Source: Pseudoalteromonas luteoviolacea (lineage in GTDB: Bacteria > Pseudomonadota > Gammaproteobacteria > Enterobacterales > Alteromonadaceae). Taken from it: a stretch of DNA of 64,000 nucleotides. The position numbers and the translations under genes were made by a program. The stretch lies in the NCBI RefSeq assembly GCF_018100925.1, contig NZ_JAGJEH010000008.1:124001-188000 (forward strand). Direction: 5' to 3'. A model generated the notes under the pieces. It searched no databases and was not told where the DNA came from. It was given only the letters and a program-made list of their open reading frames with translations. This document shows, piece by piece, positions 27,536 through 37,247 of this stretch (its first letter is position 1; each line of letters begins with the position of its first letter).

Positions 27536-28837
27536 ATGGAAGCAACAGTGGATATGAATGAAAAAGCGAAGCAGAGTGTCTGGTTGCCGATGACGCTGGC
27601 TGGTTCTATGTTTTTTATATTGGGGTGCATAACCTGGCTAAATGGTGCAATCACACCTTTTTTACAGCAAATGCTTGAGCTATCACCTTTACAAGCGTCA
27701 TTTATTATATCGTCATTTTATATTGCGGTAACAATTGCAGGTATCCCTTCTGCGATGGTGATCAAAAAGGTGGGCTATAAAAATGGCATGGCAGTGGGTT
27801 GTGTGATTATGGCTCTGTCTGCGCTTCTTTATATTCCTGCGGCAAAAATGCAGGCGATTGAAGTATTCCTTTTAGCCCAGCTATTGATTGGTGTTGGTCA
27901 AACTGTGCTACAAACTGCGGTGAATCCCTATGTGGTAAAAATGGGATCTGAAAAATCAGCAGCTGTGCGCGTATGTATTATGGGCTTATTAAATAAGTCA
28001 GCTGGCGTGATTGTCCCAATTGTATTTGCAGCTGTTGTGGTTAGCGGTGTTGTAAATGGTGGTGAGAGCTTGTCTCAAGAACAGAAAGACGCAATGGCAA
28101 ACAGCCTGATAGCACCATACTTGGCGATTGCTGGTTTGATATTCTTGTTTGCGCTTTTCGCAAAATTTGCGCCACTACCTGATTTGGTTTTCGAAGAAGA
28201 GAGTAAAACATCTAAAGGTGAATTGAGAGAAGCACTTCAGCATCCTCATCTTGTACTGGGTGTTGTAGGTATTGCTTTATATGTTGCTGTTGAAGTGATC
28301 GCAGCAGATACAATAGGCTCTTACGCGTTACATTTAGGTATTGCAGATTATTCAATTATGACATCCTATACTATGGGCTGTATGTTGTTAGGCTACGCGA
28401 TCGGTATTGTATTGATACCGCGTTTTATGTCTCAGCAAAGTGCGCTGGTGATGTCTGGCATAGCCGGTATTATTACCGTATTGGCTGTTGTAATGGGTGA
28501 CAACAACTCTTTTGCAATTTCTAACCTATTGTTAGTGCCTTTTGGTGGACCTCAGCTGCCAGATCCGCTATTGTGTATCGCATTACTTGGTTTTGCTAAC
28601 GCCATGGTATGGCCAGCAATTTGGCCTCTGGCTTTAGATGGTCTAGGGCGATTAACTGGTACAGCCTCTGGTTTATTGATCATGGGTATTGCCGGTGGTG
28701 CTTTAGGTCCACTATTGATTGGTTTAGGGAATGTTGCAGGTTTAGGTGCGCAAGGTGCATATAGCCTGATGATCCCAAGTTATATATTTATACTATTCTA
28801 TGCTTTGAAAGGTCATAAGATGAGAAGCTGGAAATAA
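27536..28837 (+). CDS. nagP: MFS sugar transporter, NagP-like (GlcNAc uptake)
   Basis: Membrane protein of 433 residues with about twelve transmembrane segments, of the fucose/glucose/galactose (FHS) branch of the major facilitator superfamily. Family features are LGCITWLNGAITPFL near residues 31-45, GYKNGM after TM2, and VLQTAVNPYVVKMG in the middle. NagP takes up GlcNAc by proton symport where a PTS is absent. The substrate is inferred from the family, the chitobiase neighbour and the shared operator. An ATG at 27554 is an alternative start. Confidence 0.85.
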   Translation: MEATVDMNEKAKQSVWLPMTLAGSMFFILGCITWLNGAITPFLQQMLELSPLQASFIISSFYIAVTIAGIPSAMVIKKVGYKNGMAVGCVIMALSALLYIPAAKMQAIEVFLLAQLLIGVGQTVLQTAVNPYVVKMGSEKSAAVRVCIMGLLNKSAGVIVPIVFAAVVVSGVVNGGESLSQEQKDAMANSLIAPYLAIAGLIFLFALFAKFAPLPDLVFEEESKTSKGELREALQHPHLVLGVVGIALYVAVEVIAADTIGSYALHLGIADYSIMTSYTMGCMLLGYAIGIVLIPRFMSQQSALVMSGIAGIITVLAVVMGDNNSFAISNLLLVPFGGPQLPDPLLCIALLGFANAMVWPAIWPLALDGLGRLTGTASGLLIMGIAGGALGPLLIGLGNVAGLGAQGAYSLMIPSYIFILFYALKGHKMRSWK

Positions 28838-28880
28838 GTGAACAGAATTTCTATTTATAAGTAGAAATAATCCCGTGTGT

Positions 28881-28910
28881 AATGCCACCTAGCTTTAGGT
28901 GGCATTTTTT
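28881..28910 (+). terminator. intrinsic terminator after nagP
   Basis: The stem ATGCCACCTA/TAGGTGGCAT with a four-base loop runs into six T. It is one of the strongest hairpins in the window. Confidence 0.92.
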
Positions 28911-29230
28911 GTTTTAAACTTCCTATCAAAGCTTAAAGATGCGAATTCACTCATAATTGGAGTGAGCTGCCAAGGGGTCCTGTAAGCTTGCGAGTAGAAC
29001 TATACCCTTTTAGAACCATATATCGAAAGCGCGTACTCAAAATGCGCTAGAGAAGCTGTGCTGTGAAGGTTTATCGTATAAGTGAGTGGGTTTGAATGAA
29101 ACAATCGTCGCAACGCAAATCCAATGCACAGAAGATATGTCAGTGTGAATCACAACGTTGAAAAGATGTTTTTATATTTTTTAGGGATGTTTTTGAATTA
29201 TTTTAGATTACACGATAGAAGAAGGGGAGA
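28911..29230. other. non-coding region between nagP and tRNA-His
   Basis: No convincing protein or RNA gene was seen in this roughly 320-base stretch. The end of the tRNA-His transcript (minus strand) must lie here, but no T-tailed hairpin was found below 29231. Confidence 0.4.
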
Positions 29231-29307
29231 TGGGGCGACTGATGGGGCTCGAACCCACGACAACCGGAATCACAATCCAGGGCTCTACCAACTGAGCTAC
29301 AGCCGCC
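29231..29307 (-). tRNA. tRNA-His(GTG)
   Basis: The minus strand folds as a complete cloverleaf of 77 bases with encoded CCA. The anticodon loop TTGTGAT carries GTG. The extra 5' G (G-1) opposite C73 is the identity element of tRNA-His. The D arm has AGCTCAGTTGG and the T arm GGTTCGAGCC. The acceptor stem has one G-U pair and the anticodon stem one. The gene stands alone between two + strand genes. Confidence 0.97.
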
Positions 29308-29344
29308 ACAATGTTTCGTGTAACACCTCTTGGGTGTGGCGCGC

Positions 29345-29372
29345 ATATTACAGAACTTTTCATTTAATGCAA
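29345..29372 (-). promoter_or_regulatory. tRNA-His promoter
   Basis: On the minus strand TTGCAT (29372-29367), 16 bases, then TAATAT (29350-29345) form a good sigma70 promoter. A G+C-rich discriminator GCGCGCC follows, as expected for a stable RNA gene under stringent control. It lies about 38 bases before the tRNA 5' end. Confidence 0.75.
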
Positions 29373-29488
29373 AGCCTTTTTTTATTTTTTTGAAGATTTT
29401 TGTCGGTTTGGGGAAAATTCCCACATTGTGACTAATATTTATACCTGTTGTTAATGGTTGTACAAAAATCTCGGTAACAGGAAACTTT

Positions 29489-30310
29489 ATGGACATATTA
29501 TTCGATTGGTTCAATAACAATTCAGATTTGGTTATGCACTATATACTCCAAGGTCTGCTCGCCTTACTCATCTTCTTTATAGGGCTCAGAGTTACACGCT
29601 TTTTATCGAGCTTAACTGAAAAGGCAATTTGCAATCGGAAGGTAGATAAAGCAGTTGGTGTGTTTTTATCGAATATTGTCTACGCATTAGGTTTTGTCGC
29701 TACGCTACTGATGGCATTGTCACAGGTTGGAGTTGAAACCACGTCTTTCATTGCTATTTTAGGTGCAGCAGGTTTGGCTGTTGGTTTAGCGTTGCAGGGT
29801 TCATTATCTAATTTTGCCTCTGGGGTGCTCATCATTATTCTGAGACCTTTTAAGTCGGGTGATTATATTGATGCTGGCGGTCAATCCGGCAGTGTTAGGA
29901 AGATTGAAATATTTTCTACAGAATTGATTACGCCTGACAACAAAGTCATTATAATACCCAATTCTTCAGTTATGTCTGGCGCGATAGTAAACTATTCCAG
30001 AGAGTTGACCAGACGTATCGATTTAGTCATTGGGGTTAGTTATGATGCCGACCTCAAGCAGGTTAAATCAGTGTTAGAAGGGGTCCTGACAAGTGAATCT
30101 CGAATCTTGAATGACCCAAGCTATACCGTGGCCGTGTTAGAGTTGGGAGACTCTAGCGTAAACTTTGCTGTTCGACCATGGGTGAACACCGGTGACTACT
30201 GGCCAACGTATTTCGATTTGCTTGAAAACATTAAAAATGCATTAGATGATGCACAAATTAATATTCCGTATCCGCAAATGGATGTGCACTTACAAAAAAC
30301 TGAAAAATAA
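29489..30310 (+). CDS. mscS: small-conductance mechanosensitive channel MscS
   Basis: Membrane channel of 273 residues that opens under membrane tension to release solutes after osmotic downshift. Three transmembrane helices are visible at about 13-33, 58-80 and 85-115. The third is the pore helix with the Gly/Ala pattern LGAAGLAVGLALQGSLSN, followed by the beta domain with IIIPNS and the C-terminal alpha/beta domain. Length and motifs match E. coli MscS (286) rather than the larger MscK or YbdG. Confidence 0.92.
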   Translation: MDILFDWFNNNSDLVMHYILQGLLALLIFFIGLRVTRFLSSLTEKAICNRKVDKAVGVFLSNIVYALGFVATLLMALSQVGVETTSFIAILGAAGLAVGLALQGSLSNFASGVLIIILRPFKSGDYIDAGGQSGSVRKIEIFSTELITPDNKVIIIPNSSVMSGAIVNYSRELTRRIDLVIGVSYDADLKQVKSVLEGVLTSESRILNDPSYTVAVLELGDSSVNFAVRPWVNTGDYWPTYFDLLENIKNALDDAQINIPYPQMDVHLQKTEK

Positions 30311-30323
30311 GGTTGATTTTAGA

Positions 30324-31127
30324 ATGAAATTAAAACTGATCTCTCTGTGTGCATTAGTCGCTATGTCGTCACAGTTAGCAGCTAAAGAAACAAGCTCTGA
30401 TAGTGTGCCTGCTGAAGAGAAAGAGTGGGATATAACGAGTGAAGTAGGCGCTATTGTGACGAGCGGTAATACGGAAACAACTACTCTAAAAGGTGAAATC
30501 AAAGCGAAACATCACTTAGATAATTGGCGCAACGAATATAAAATCGATGGTATTTTCAAAGAAGATGAAATAGAAAATGAAGATGGCGAAAGAGTAAAAG
30601 AGCGTACCAATGAAAAGTACTCTTTATCTGTGCAGGGAAATTACAAGCTAGTTGAGGACCACAGCCATTTGTTTATTTACGGTGCATATGACTCCGATTA
30701 TTTTGGCGCGTATCGTAGCGAAACAGTATTTTCGGTTGGTTATGGATTGAGACTTGTAAAGCGCAGTGATATGTACCTTGATTTTGAAATTGGGCCGGGT
30801 ATAAAGCGCTTTGAATATCAAGAAGACAGTACAGAGACTAACAAAGATGGGAAGTCTTTGGCAGGAGAAACGGAGAGTGAAGCGATAGGTGTTGCAAAAC
30901 TTGATTACGAGTGGACACTGTCTGACAATGCTAAGTTTACCCAAGTAGTGGCAATAGAGTACGGTGATACGAACACAAAGACAGAATCAGAAACTGCACT
31001 GCTGGCAAAAGTTAATGGCTCTTTGCAAATGAAAGTGGCCTATAAAATCACTAACAATTCGGAGGTTGACGATGACAAAGAGAAAACGGACACAGAAACA
31101 TCGTTGACTCTGGTTTACAGTTTTTAA
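30324..31127 (+). CDS. DUF481 (YdiY-like) outer membrane protein
   Basis: Protein of 267 residues with a clear signal peptide (MKLKLISLCALVAMSSQLAA, cleavage after AA-K). The mature part is rich in alternating amphipathic beta strands, starting WDITSEVGAIVTSGNTETT, which is typical of the DUF481 family, and ends in an aromatic residue (LTLVYSF) as outer membrane barrels do. The frame opens upstream at 30246 inside mscS, but only the ATG at 30324 gives the signal peptide. Function is unknown; relatives are called salt-induced outer membrane proteins. It may be cotranscribed with mscS. Confidence 0.85.
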   Translation: MKLKLISLCALVAMSSQLAAKETSSDSVPAEEKEWDITSEVGAIVTSGNTETTTLKGEIKAKHHLDNWRNEYKIDGIFKEDEIENEDGERVKERTNEKYSLSVQGNYKLVEDHSHLFIYGAYDSDYFGAYRSETVFSVGYGLRLVKRSDMYLDFEIGPGIKRFEYQEDSTETNKDGKSLAGETESEAIGVAKLDYEWTLSDNAKFTQVVAIEYGDTNTKTESETALLAKVNGSLQMKVAYKITNNSEVDDDKEKTDTETSLTLVYSF

Positions 31128-31158
31128 CGTGCTGGTACGTTTGATAACAAAGATATGA

Positions 31159-31187
31159 CAAAAAAAAGGGCTTTGGCCCTTTTTTTA
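31159..31187 (+). terminator. intrinsic terminator after the DUF481 gene
   Basis: GGGC/GCCC with a TTTG loop, flanked by eight A before and seven T after, gives an extended A-U stem and a U-tract. It marks the boundary with the glycan locus. Confidence 0.9.
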
Positions 31188-31253
31188 TTGGTTTGATCTC
31201 GTGTAAAATGCGCAGTCTTAAATTTTTGATGTGCTTCAGGGTGTATAAATCAG

Positions 31254-33875
31254 ATGATTCTTAAACGAATATTAGTTTTTGTTTTGCTAAGTTTTAGTGC
31301 TATTTCTGTGGCTTTTACGCCTACACCAGAGCAAATTGAACAATTTTCGAAGTTACCTAAAGCGCAACAAGAAGCACTTGCCCGCCAGTATGGTTTTGAT
31401 GTCTCTAGCCTCAACAACTCAACAGATAAGAATAAAGATTCTGAAGGCTTCAAATCTAGCATTAGACCCCGAAATACTGATGAGGAAGACGTCGAAAAGC
31501 AAAAAGATGAATTTGACCCAACTGAAGACCCTTTGACACCATTTGGCTACGAACTGTTTTCTGGTGAGCCAACTTCTTTTGCACCTACTGAAATCGCATC
31601 TGTACCATCTGATTACATCATTGGCCGTGGTGACTCTGTCAGTGTAAATCTCTATGGTAAAGAAAGCACTACACATACTTTACTAGTAGACAACGAAGGC
31701 AGGTTAACTATTCCGGATTTTTCACCAGTACAAGTAGCTGGCCTGACATATGATGAATTAAAAAAGCTAGTCGCAAATAAAATTGCAAAAGAGGCGATTG
31801 GTTTAAATGTATTTATTTCAATGGCTGAATTACGCTCAATGCGTGTAATGGTGGTTGGTGAAGCTTATAAACCAGGTAGCTACACAGTATCTCCTTTATC
31901 TACGGTGACGCACGCTCTATATGTTAGTGGTGGACTGACAGAAATCGCAAGCTTACGTAATATTCAAGTAAAACGTGCAGGAAAGACCGTAGCGGTCTTA
32001 GATCTATACGATTTACTATTGAATGGTGATACAAGTGGTGATGTTAGTTTACGCTCAGGTGATGTTGTATTTATTCCTTCTGTAGGACCTCAAGTTTCAG
32101 TTGAAGGTGCAGTAAAACGTGCTGGCATTTTTGAATTGACCGCGAAGGACGACAAAGAATCACTTGTTAAAATGTTTGGTGGATTTAAAGAAAATGCGTT
32201 TACTAAACGTGTTCAAGTGCGCCGAATCATGAATGGTACTAAAAACCTTGCTGTGTCCGCAGACTTTTCGTCAGAAGATAGCGATTTCGCCCCACAAGGC
32301 GGTGACCACTATGTGGTACAAAGTGTTAACGATGAAGTGGTGGATTCAGTCACTTTAATTGGTGCAGTAGTAAGGCCTGGGCTATATGAGTGGCAGTCAG
32401 GAATGACTGTAGATCAGCTGTTAAGTAATTTAAAATCAGATTTACTACCTCAAGCTGATTATAGCTATGCGCTAGTGGTCAGGGAAAAGTCTGTTTTAGG
32501 TGATGTAGAAGTTATTCAATTTTCTTTAGCGGATGCCTTAAAAAGCAAAAATATGGCATTACAAAAAAATGATGAAATATATATCTTTAGCCGCTTTGAA
32601 CTGAGAGAGACTGAAGAGCAAGCTCTGGCAAATTTGGCATTAACTGAAGAGCAAAAAATTCAGCAACAAAAAGTTAAGTTGTGGCACTTATTTGAGTATC
32701 AAGAGTTTAAAAACAAAGTACAAACTTTTGATGATATTGTACAAATTGAGTTAGAGAAGGCTGAGTTGCTAGAAGATGATTTAGAGCCTCAAGAAGGACA
32801 ATATGCAACTTTCAGTCGTACAGAATTACTTAAACCTCTATTAAAACGACTTGAGTTTCAAGCTTCGTCATCTGATAAGTCTGCAACCATTGAAGTATTA
32901 GGGCAGGTACGTTTCCCAGGTGTATACCCGCTTGCAAAAAATGCGACTGTTGGTAAAGCCATTGATGCTGCCGGTGGTGTATTAGAGTCAGCCTATGCCC
33001 AGCGTGCAGAACTTACGCGTTTTATCAACCAGAAAGATCAGCAGTTTAAGCATATTCAAGTCAATTTTAATGAACACGAAGCGCTTGATATAAAGCTGCA
33101 AAGCAGAGACACGCTAAACATTCTTATGCAACCAAATTGGCTAAATGGCTATAAGGTAACGGTAGAAGGCGAGGTGCGTTTCCCCGGAACTTATACAGTG
33201 AGTCGTGGTGAAACGCTGCAAGATGTTATCAAGCGTGCAGGTGGATTATCTGAATATGCAGAGCCAAAAGCAGCTGTATTCACTCGTGAATCAATTAAAG
33301 AGCAAGAGCAGCTTCAACTAGCAAAACTATCCGATGAGCTAAGAAAAGATATCGCTTCTAAAAGCTTCCAAAATTCAATCGGACAGAACAATAGTATTAG
33401 CTATGACGAAATGAATATGCTTTTAAAAGATCTTGCTAGTGTTAAAGCAGTTGGTCGATTAGTAATTGATTTACCAAATATACTGGAAAATAAAGACTCT
33501 GTTGTTTTACAAGATGGCGATGCTTTATATGTTCCAGGAAAGCAAGATTCTATTTCTATTATTGGCGAAGTTAACTATGCTTCATCTCACTTATTTAAAT
33601 CAGGTGTAACTATCGATCAATACCTTGAGTTGAGTGGTGGCGTGAAAGACAGAGCGAAAGAAGACCAGATTTATGTCATTAAAGCAAATGGTGCGGTATT
33701 TATCCCCAATTCATCAAGTTGGTTTGCTGTAAGTAATGAACATGAATTAGGCCCAGGAGATACTATTGTTGTTCCAATGGATGCCTCTCATATGGATAAC
33801 CTAACGTTGTGGAGTACAGCAACACAGATCTTTTATCAGTTAGGTGTTGGTGTCGCTGCTATTGCGCGAATATAG
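31254..33875 (+). CDS. polysaccharide export protein with multiple SLBB domains
   Basis: Large secreted protein of 873 residues with an N-terminal signal peptide ending near SVAF. A Poly_export domain (about 118-200, starting YIIGRGDSVSVNLYG) is followed by several SLBB repeats marked by VxGEVxxPGxY-type motifs (near 196, 373, 550, 640 and 770). It resembles the long WbfF/OtnA type found in Vibrio O-antigen and capsule loci rather than the shorter Wza. It probably forms or gates an outer membrane glycan export pore with the Wzz-like protein that follows. No lipobox was seen. Confidence 0.85.
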   Translation: MILKRILVFVLLSFSAISVAFTPTPEQIEQFSKLPKAQQEALARQYGFDVSSLNNSTDKNKDSEGFKSSIRPRNTDEEDVEKQKDEFDPTEDPLTPFGYELFSGEPTSFAPTEIASVPSDYIIGRGDSVSVNLYGKESTTHTLLVDNEGRLTIPDFSPVQVAGLTYDELKKLVANKIAKEAIGLNVFISMAELRSMRVMVVGEAYKPGSYTVSPLSTVTHALYVSGGLTEIASLRNIQVKRAGKTVAVLDLYDLLLNGDTSGDVSLRSGDVVFIPSVGPQVSVEGAVKRAGIFELTAKDDKESLVKMFGGFKENAFTKRVQVRRIMNGTKNLAVSADFSSEDSDFAPQGGDHYVVQSVNDEVVDSVTLIGAVVRPGLYEWQSGMTVDQLLSNLKSDLLPQADYSYALVVREKSVLGDVEVIQFSLADALKSKNMALQKNDEIYIFSRFELRETEEQALANLALTEEQKIQQQKVKLWHLFEYQEFKNKVQTFDDIVQIELEKAELLEDDLEPQEGQYATFSRTELLKPLLKRLEFQASSSDKSATIEVLGQVRFPGVYPLAKNATVGKAIDAAGGVLESAYAQRAELTRFINQKDQQFKHIQVNFNEHEALDIKLQSRDTLNILMQPNWLNGYKVTVEGEVRFPGTYTVSRGETLQDVIKRAGGLSEYAEPKAAVFTRESIKEQEQLQLAKLSDELRKDIASKSFQNSIGQNNSISYDEMNMLLKDLASVKAVGRLVIDLPNILENKDSVVLQDGDALYVPGKQDSISIIGEVNYASSHLFKSGVTIDQYLELSGGVKDRAKEDQIYVIKANGAVFIPNSSSWFAVSNEHELGPGDTIVVPMDASHMDNLTLWSTATQIFYQLGVGVAAIARI

Positions 33876-33944
33876 GCATTACAGTGTATTCATTTTATAG
33901 TTTTTTAAATGTGCAGTGGTTAGAGAGTAGGAATAAGAGATTCA

Positions 33945-34898
33945 ATGGAAACATCTAAATTAAATACTGAAGACGGTTATCAATCTAGATTCGAAAAAGA
34001 TGAAGTTGATGTTTCTGAACTGTTTACCGTCGTTGCCTCAAGGAAGTGGTTTTTATTTGGCATCACATCGATTTTCGCAGTTTTATCTATTGCGCTATCT
34101 TTGTCATTACCAAATATATATAAATCAGAAGTGCTGCTTTCTCCTGCACATGAATCAAAAAGCTCGAACCTTGGTGGGTTAGCAGGTCAACTAGGAGGAA
34201 TCGCTGGGCTAACCGGGATTTCTTTGGGTGGAGGCGATGATAAAACAACGCTTGCATTAGAAGTTTTAAAGTCGAGACAATTCATTAAGAGTTTCATTGA
34301 AAAACATGACTTACTGCCAGATTTAATGGCAGTAAAAGAATGGGAACAGGGCAAAAATGAAATTGTTTATGACGAAGAGTTATACGATGTTGATAGTAAA
34401 ACTTGGGTAAGGGATGTTGAGCCGCCAAAGACAGCTAAGCCTTCTCGCCAAGAAGCATATATAGAATTTAAAAAGATCTTTGAGGTCAACGAAGCTAAGG
34501 ATACTGGTTATGTAACAATCAGTATTGACCATCAATCACCAGAAATTGCACAGCGTTGGGTCGAGCTTCTTGTAATGGAAATTAATCAAACGATTAAAAC
34601 TATGGATGTTGTTGAAGCTAAGAAAAGTATAAAGTTTTTAGAAGAGCAGCTTTCAAAGAACGATATCGCTGAGCTTAAAACGGTTTTATTTGGCTTAATT
34701 GAAGAGCAAGTTAAGACTATTATGTTCTCCGAATCTCGCGCTGAATATGTGTTTAAAACAATAGATCCTGCGATTGTACCTGAGTTGAAGCACTCACCTA
34801 AGCGCGCTGTAATCTGTGTCGCAGGTACTGTATTTGGATTTATTGTTGGAATTGTAATTATTCTTATTGGCTTATTTAGAAATGGTCAAAAGGGTTAG
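33945..34898 (+). CDS. Wzz-type chain length determinant protein
   Basis: Protein of 317 residues with the Wzz topology: a cytoplasmic N-terminus, TM1 at about 36-56 ending in a proline after LSLSLP, a large periplasmic helical region, and TM2 near 289-312. A glycine-rich stretch (GGLAGQLGGIAG) follows TM1. It sets polysaccharide chain length by acting on the Wzy polymerase. No kinase domain is present, unlike Wzc at 57482. It pairs with the preceding SLBB protein, as wbfE/otnB does with wbfF/otnA. Confidence 0.85.
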   Translation: METSKLNTEDGYQSRFEKDEVDVSELFTVVASRKWFLFGITSIFAVLSIALSLSLPNIYKSEVLLSPAHESKSSNLGGLAGQLGGIAGLTGISLGGGDDKTTLALEVLKSRQFIKSFIEKHDLLPDLMAVKEWEQGKNEIVYDEELYDVDSKTWVRDVEPPKTAKPSRQEAYIEFKKIFEVNEAKDTGYVTISIDHQSPEIAQRWVELLVMEINQTIKTMDVVEAKKSIKFLEEQLSKNDIAELKTVLFGLIEEQVKTIMFSESRAEYVFKTIDPAIVPELKHSPKRAVICVAGTVFGFIVGIVIILIGLFRNGQKG

Positions 34899-34942
34899 GT
34901 AAAGGGTTGCACCCTTACTAATTAAACTGAGTGAAGTCTTAG

Positions 34943-36019
34943 ATGGTTTATTTTTTACCTTTTATAACATCTTTCGTTGCTTGCGTTTTAGCCGTTTATT
35001 TGGTGTATCCGTTATCTATTAAATATGGGCTAGTCGATTCGCCATGTGCGCGTAAGCAACATAAAGGAGAGATCCCTTTAGTTGGAGGGATTGCAATTTA
35101 TATAGCCATATTGCTCTCTTCATTACTGTTTTTTAGAGATGACCTTTTAATCGTGTATGTAATATCAAGTACAGCCATACTGATTGTAGGGGTGTTAGAC
35201 GATAGATTTGAGTTATCGGTAAAGTCACGCATCTTGATCCAAGTAATCGCTGCGCTATTTTTGATCTCACAATCAGGCCTGTACATAGATAGCTTCGGAT
35301 ATATTCTAGGTAACGATTTTGAGTTATACCTTGGCAAGTTTGGCGTGGTTGTTACTGTGATCGCTGTTGTGGGTGCGATCAATGCATTCAATATGGTAGA
35401 TGGTATTGATGGCCTTGCAGGTATGTTGAGCTTGGTTTCATTCACTTGCTTAGGCTTCCTGTACTATTACACTGGTAGCCAATGGGCTATTTTACCAACT
35501 GTATTTATGGCCGCAATCTTGGCGTTCCTTATGTACAATTTGCGTTGGCCCTCTCGCTCAGTGCACAAAATATTTATGGGTGATGCAGGCAGCATGCTTA
35601 TTGGCTTCACCGTTGTTTGGTTACTTATTGTTGGTGTCGATACGAAAGGAGACGCAGAGGCAATTTTAAAACCTGTCACAGCTTTGTATCTAATAGCTGT
35701 TCCATTTATGGATATGGTTGCAATTATGTACAGACGGGTGAAAAAAGGTAAATCTCCGTTTAAACCAGACAGAGAGCATCTGCATCATATTTTTGAACGT
35801 ATCGGATTCAGCCGTAAAAGGTCGTTACTCTACATTTCCCTAATAGCAATTGTCATCGCAATTGCTGGATGTTTGATGCAAGTCTTAGGTGTACCTGAGT
35901 GGGTAATGTTTTCAATATTTTTGTCGCTGTTTTTAATTTACAACTTTGCTTTGATGCATGTATGGAAAATCACGACTTGGGTGAGAAAGCATCGTGATAA
36001 ACGACTTTCCAAACGTTAG
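34943..36019 (+). CDS. wecA: UDP-GlcNAc:undecaprenyl-phosphate GlcNAc-1-P transferase WecA
   Basis: Polytopic membrane protein of 358 residues of the PNPT family that starts O-antigen or ECA-type glycans on undecaprenyl phosphate. The catalytic aspartates are D86-D87 in VGVLDDRFELS, NMVDGIDGLAG follows near 150-160, and HLHHIFERIGFS is the sugar-recognition motif of WecA-like members. It is therefore the initiating transferase for the glycan assembled by the downstream genes. The N-terminus lacks the MraY signatures. Confidence 0.9.
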   Translation: MVYFLPFITSFVACVLAVYLVYPLSIKYGLVDSPCARKQHKGEIPLVGGIAIYIAILLSSLLFFRDDLLIVYVISSTAILIVGVLDDRFELSVKSRILIQVIAALFLISQSGLYIDSFGYILGNDFELYLGKFGVVVTVIAVVGAINAFNMVDGIDGLAGMLSLVSFTCLGFLYYYTGSQWAILPTVFMAAILAFLMYNLRWPSRSVHKIFMGDAGSMLIGFTVVWLLIVGVDTKGDAEAILKPVTALYLIAVPFMDMVAIMYRRVKKGKSPFKPDREHLHHIFERIGFSRKRSLLYISLIAIVIAIAGCLMQVLGVPEWVMFSIFLSLFLIYNFALMHVWKITTWVRKHRDKRLSKR

Positions 36020-36044
36020 TAAAAGTTAATTTAAGAGATTCAGC

Positions 36045-37235
36045 ATGAAACAAACTCTCAATTTGATTGGCAGAAAAGAAGCATTATTTACTCAAGATAT
36101 CTTAGCTGCTGAAGAAGAACTAAAAAAAGCAGTATCTACATCTCGGTTTTTGGTGTTAGGTGGTGCAGGTTCAATTGGCCAAGCCGTCACCAAAGAAATA
36201 TTTAAAAGAAACCCAAAGAAACTTCATGTTGTTGATATTAGTGAAAACAACATGGTGGAGTTGGTTCGTGATATTCGCAGTTCTTTTGGTTATATAGACG
36301 GTGACTTTCAAACGTTTGCTCTAGATATTGGTTCAATTGAATATGATGCCTTTATCAAGGCTGATGGCGAGTATGATTATGTTTTAAATCTATCGGCATT
36401 GAAACACGTACGCAGTGAAAAAGACCCGTTCACTCTGATGCGTATGATTGATGTAAATGTTTTCAATACAGAGAAGACAATTCAGCAGTCTATTGATAAG
36501 GGTGTAAAGAAATACTTCTGTGTATCAACTGATAAAGCTGCAAACCCAGTCAATATGATGGGGGCATCAAAGCGCATCATGGAAATGTTCTTAATGCGTC
36601 GCAGTGAAGAGATTGATATTTCTACTGCTCGTTTTGCGAATGTTGCATTTTCTGATGGTTCTTTGTTACACGGATTTAATCAGCGTATCGAGAAGAAGCA
36701 GCCTATCGTAGCTCCGAGTGATATCAAACGTTATTTTGTTGTACCTCAGGAGTCCGGTGAACTATGTTTAATGTCGTGTATATTCGGTGAAAATAGAGAT
36801 ATCTTCTTCCCTAAATTGAGTGAGTCTCTACACCTTATCACTTTTGCAGATATCGCTGTTAAATACCTCAACGAACGCGGTTATGAACCTTACTTGTGTA
36901 AAGACGAAGATGAAGCGCGAGAGCTTGCCAAAACACTACCTGCAGAAGGTAAGTGGCCTTGTTTATTTACTTCAAGTGATACAACGGGTGAGAAAGATTT
37001 TGAAGAGTTTTTCACCGATAAAGAAGTGTTGGACATGGAGCGATTCGAAAATCTAGGCATTATCAAAAACGAAGCGCTTTATGACAATGAGCTTTTAGAG
37101 TTGTTCGAAAATACTATTGCCAAATATAAGTCAGACAAGCAGTGGAGCAAAGAGGAAATCGTAAAGCTATTCTTTACTATGATCCCTGATTTTGGACATA
37201 AAGAAACAGGTAAGTACCTCGACAGCAAAATGTGA
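36045..37235 (+). CDS. legB: nucleotide-GlcNAc 4,6-dehydratase, LegB-like
   Basis: Extended SDR enzyme of 396 residues of the FlaA1/CapD branch. The dinucleotide-binding motif GGAGSIG is at 39-45, NLSALKHVRSEKDP is the branch signature, and the active-site helix reads MMGASK with Met in place of the usual Tyr, as in CapD/WbpM enzymes. It would make the 4-keto-6-deoxy sugar that the next gene aminates, the first step of the legionaminic pathway. Whether it acts on UDP- or GDP-GlcNAc cannot be read from sequence. Confidence 0.87.
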   Translation: MKQTLNLIGRKEALFTQDILAAEEELKKAVSTSRFLVLGGAGSIGQAVTKEIFKRNPKKLHVVDISENNMVELVRDIRSSFGYIDGDFQTFALDIGSIEYDAFIKADGEYDYVLNLSALKHVRSEKDPFTLMRMIDVNVFNTEKTIQQSIDKGVKKYFCVSTDKAANPVNMMGASKRIMEMFLMRRSEEIDISTARFANVAFSDGSLLHGFNQRIEKKQPIVAPSDIKRYFVVPQESGELCLMSCIFGENRDIFFPKLSESLHLITFADIAVKYLNERGYEPYLCKDEDEARELAKTLPAEGKWPCLFTSSDTTGEKDFEEFFTDKEVLDMERFENLGIIKNEALYDNELLELFENTIAKYKSDKQWSKEEIVKLFFTMIPDFGHKETGKYLDSKM

Positions 37236-37247
37236 TTTGGAGCCATA

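Noticed and set aside
31188..31253. JUMPstart/ops element before the first glycan gene
   Set aside because: No GGCGGTAG-type ops sequence was found here or before wza, manC or tviC.
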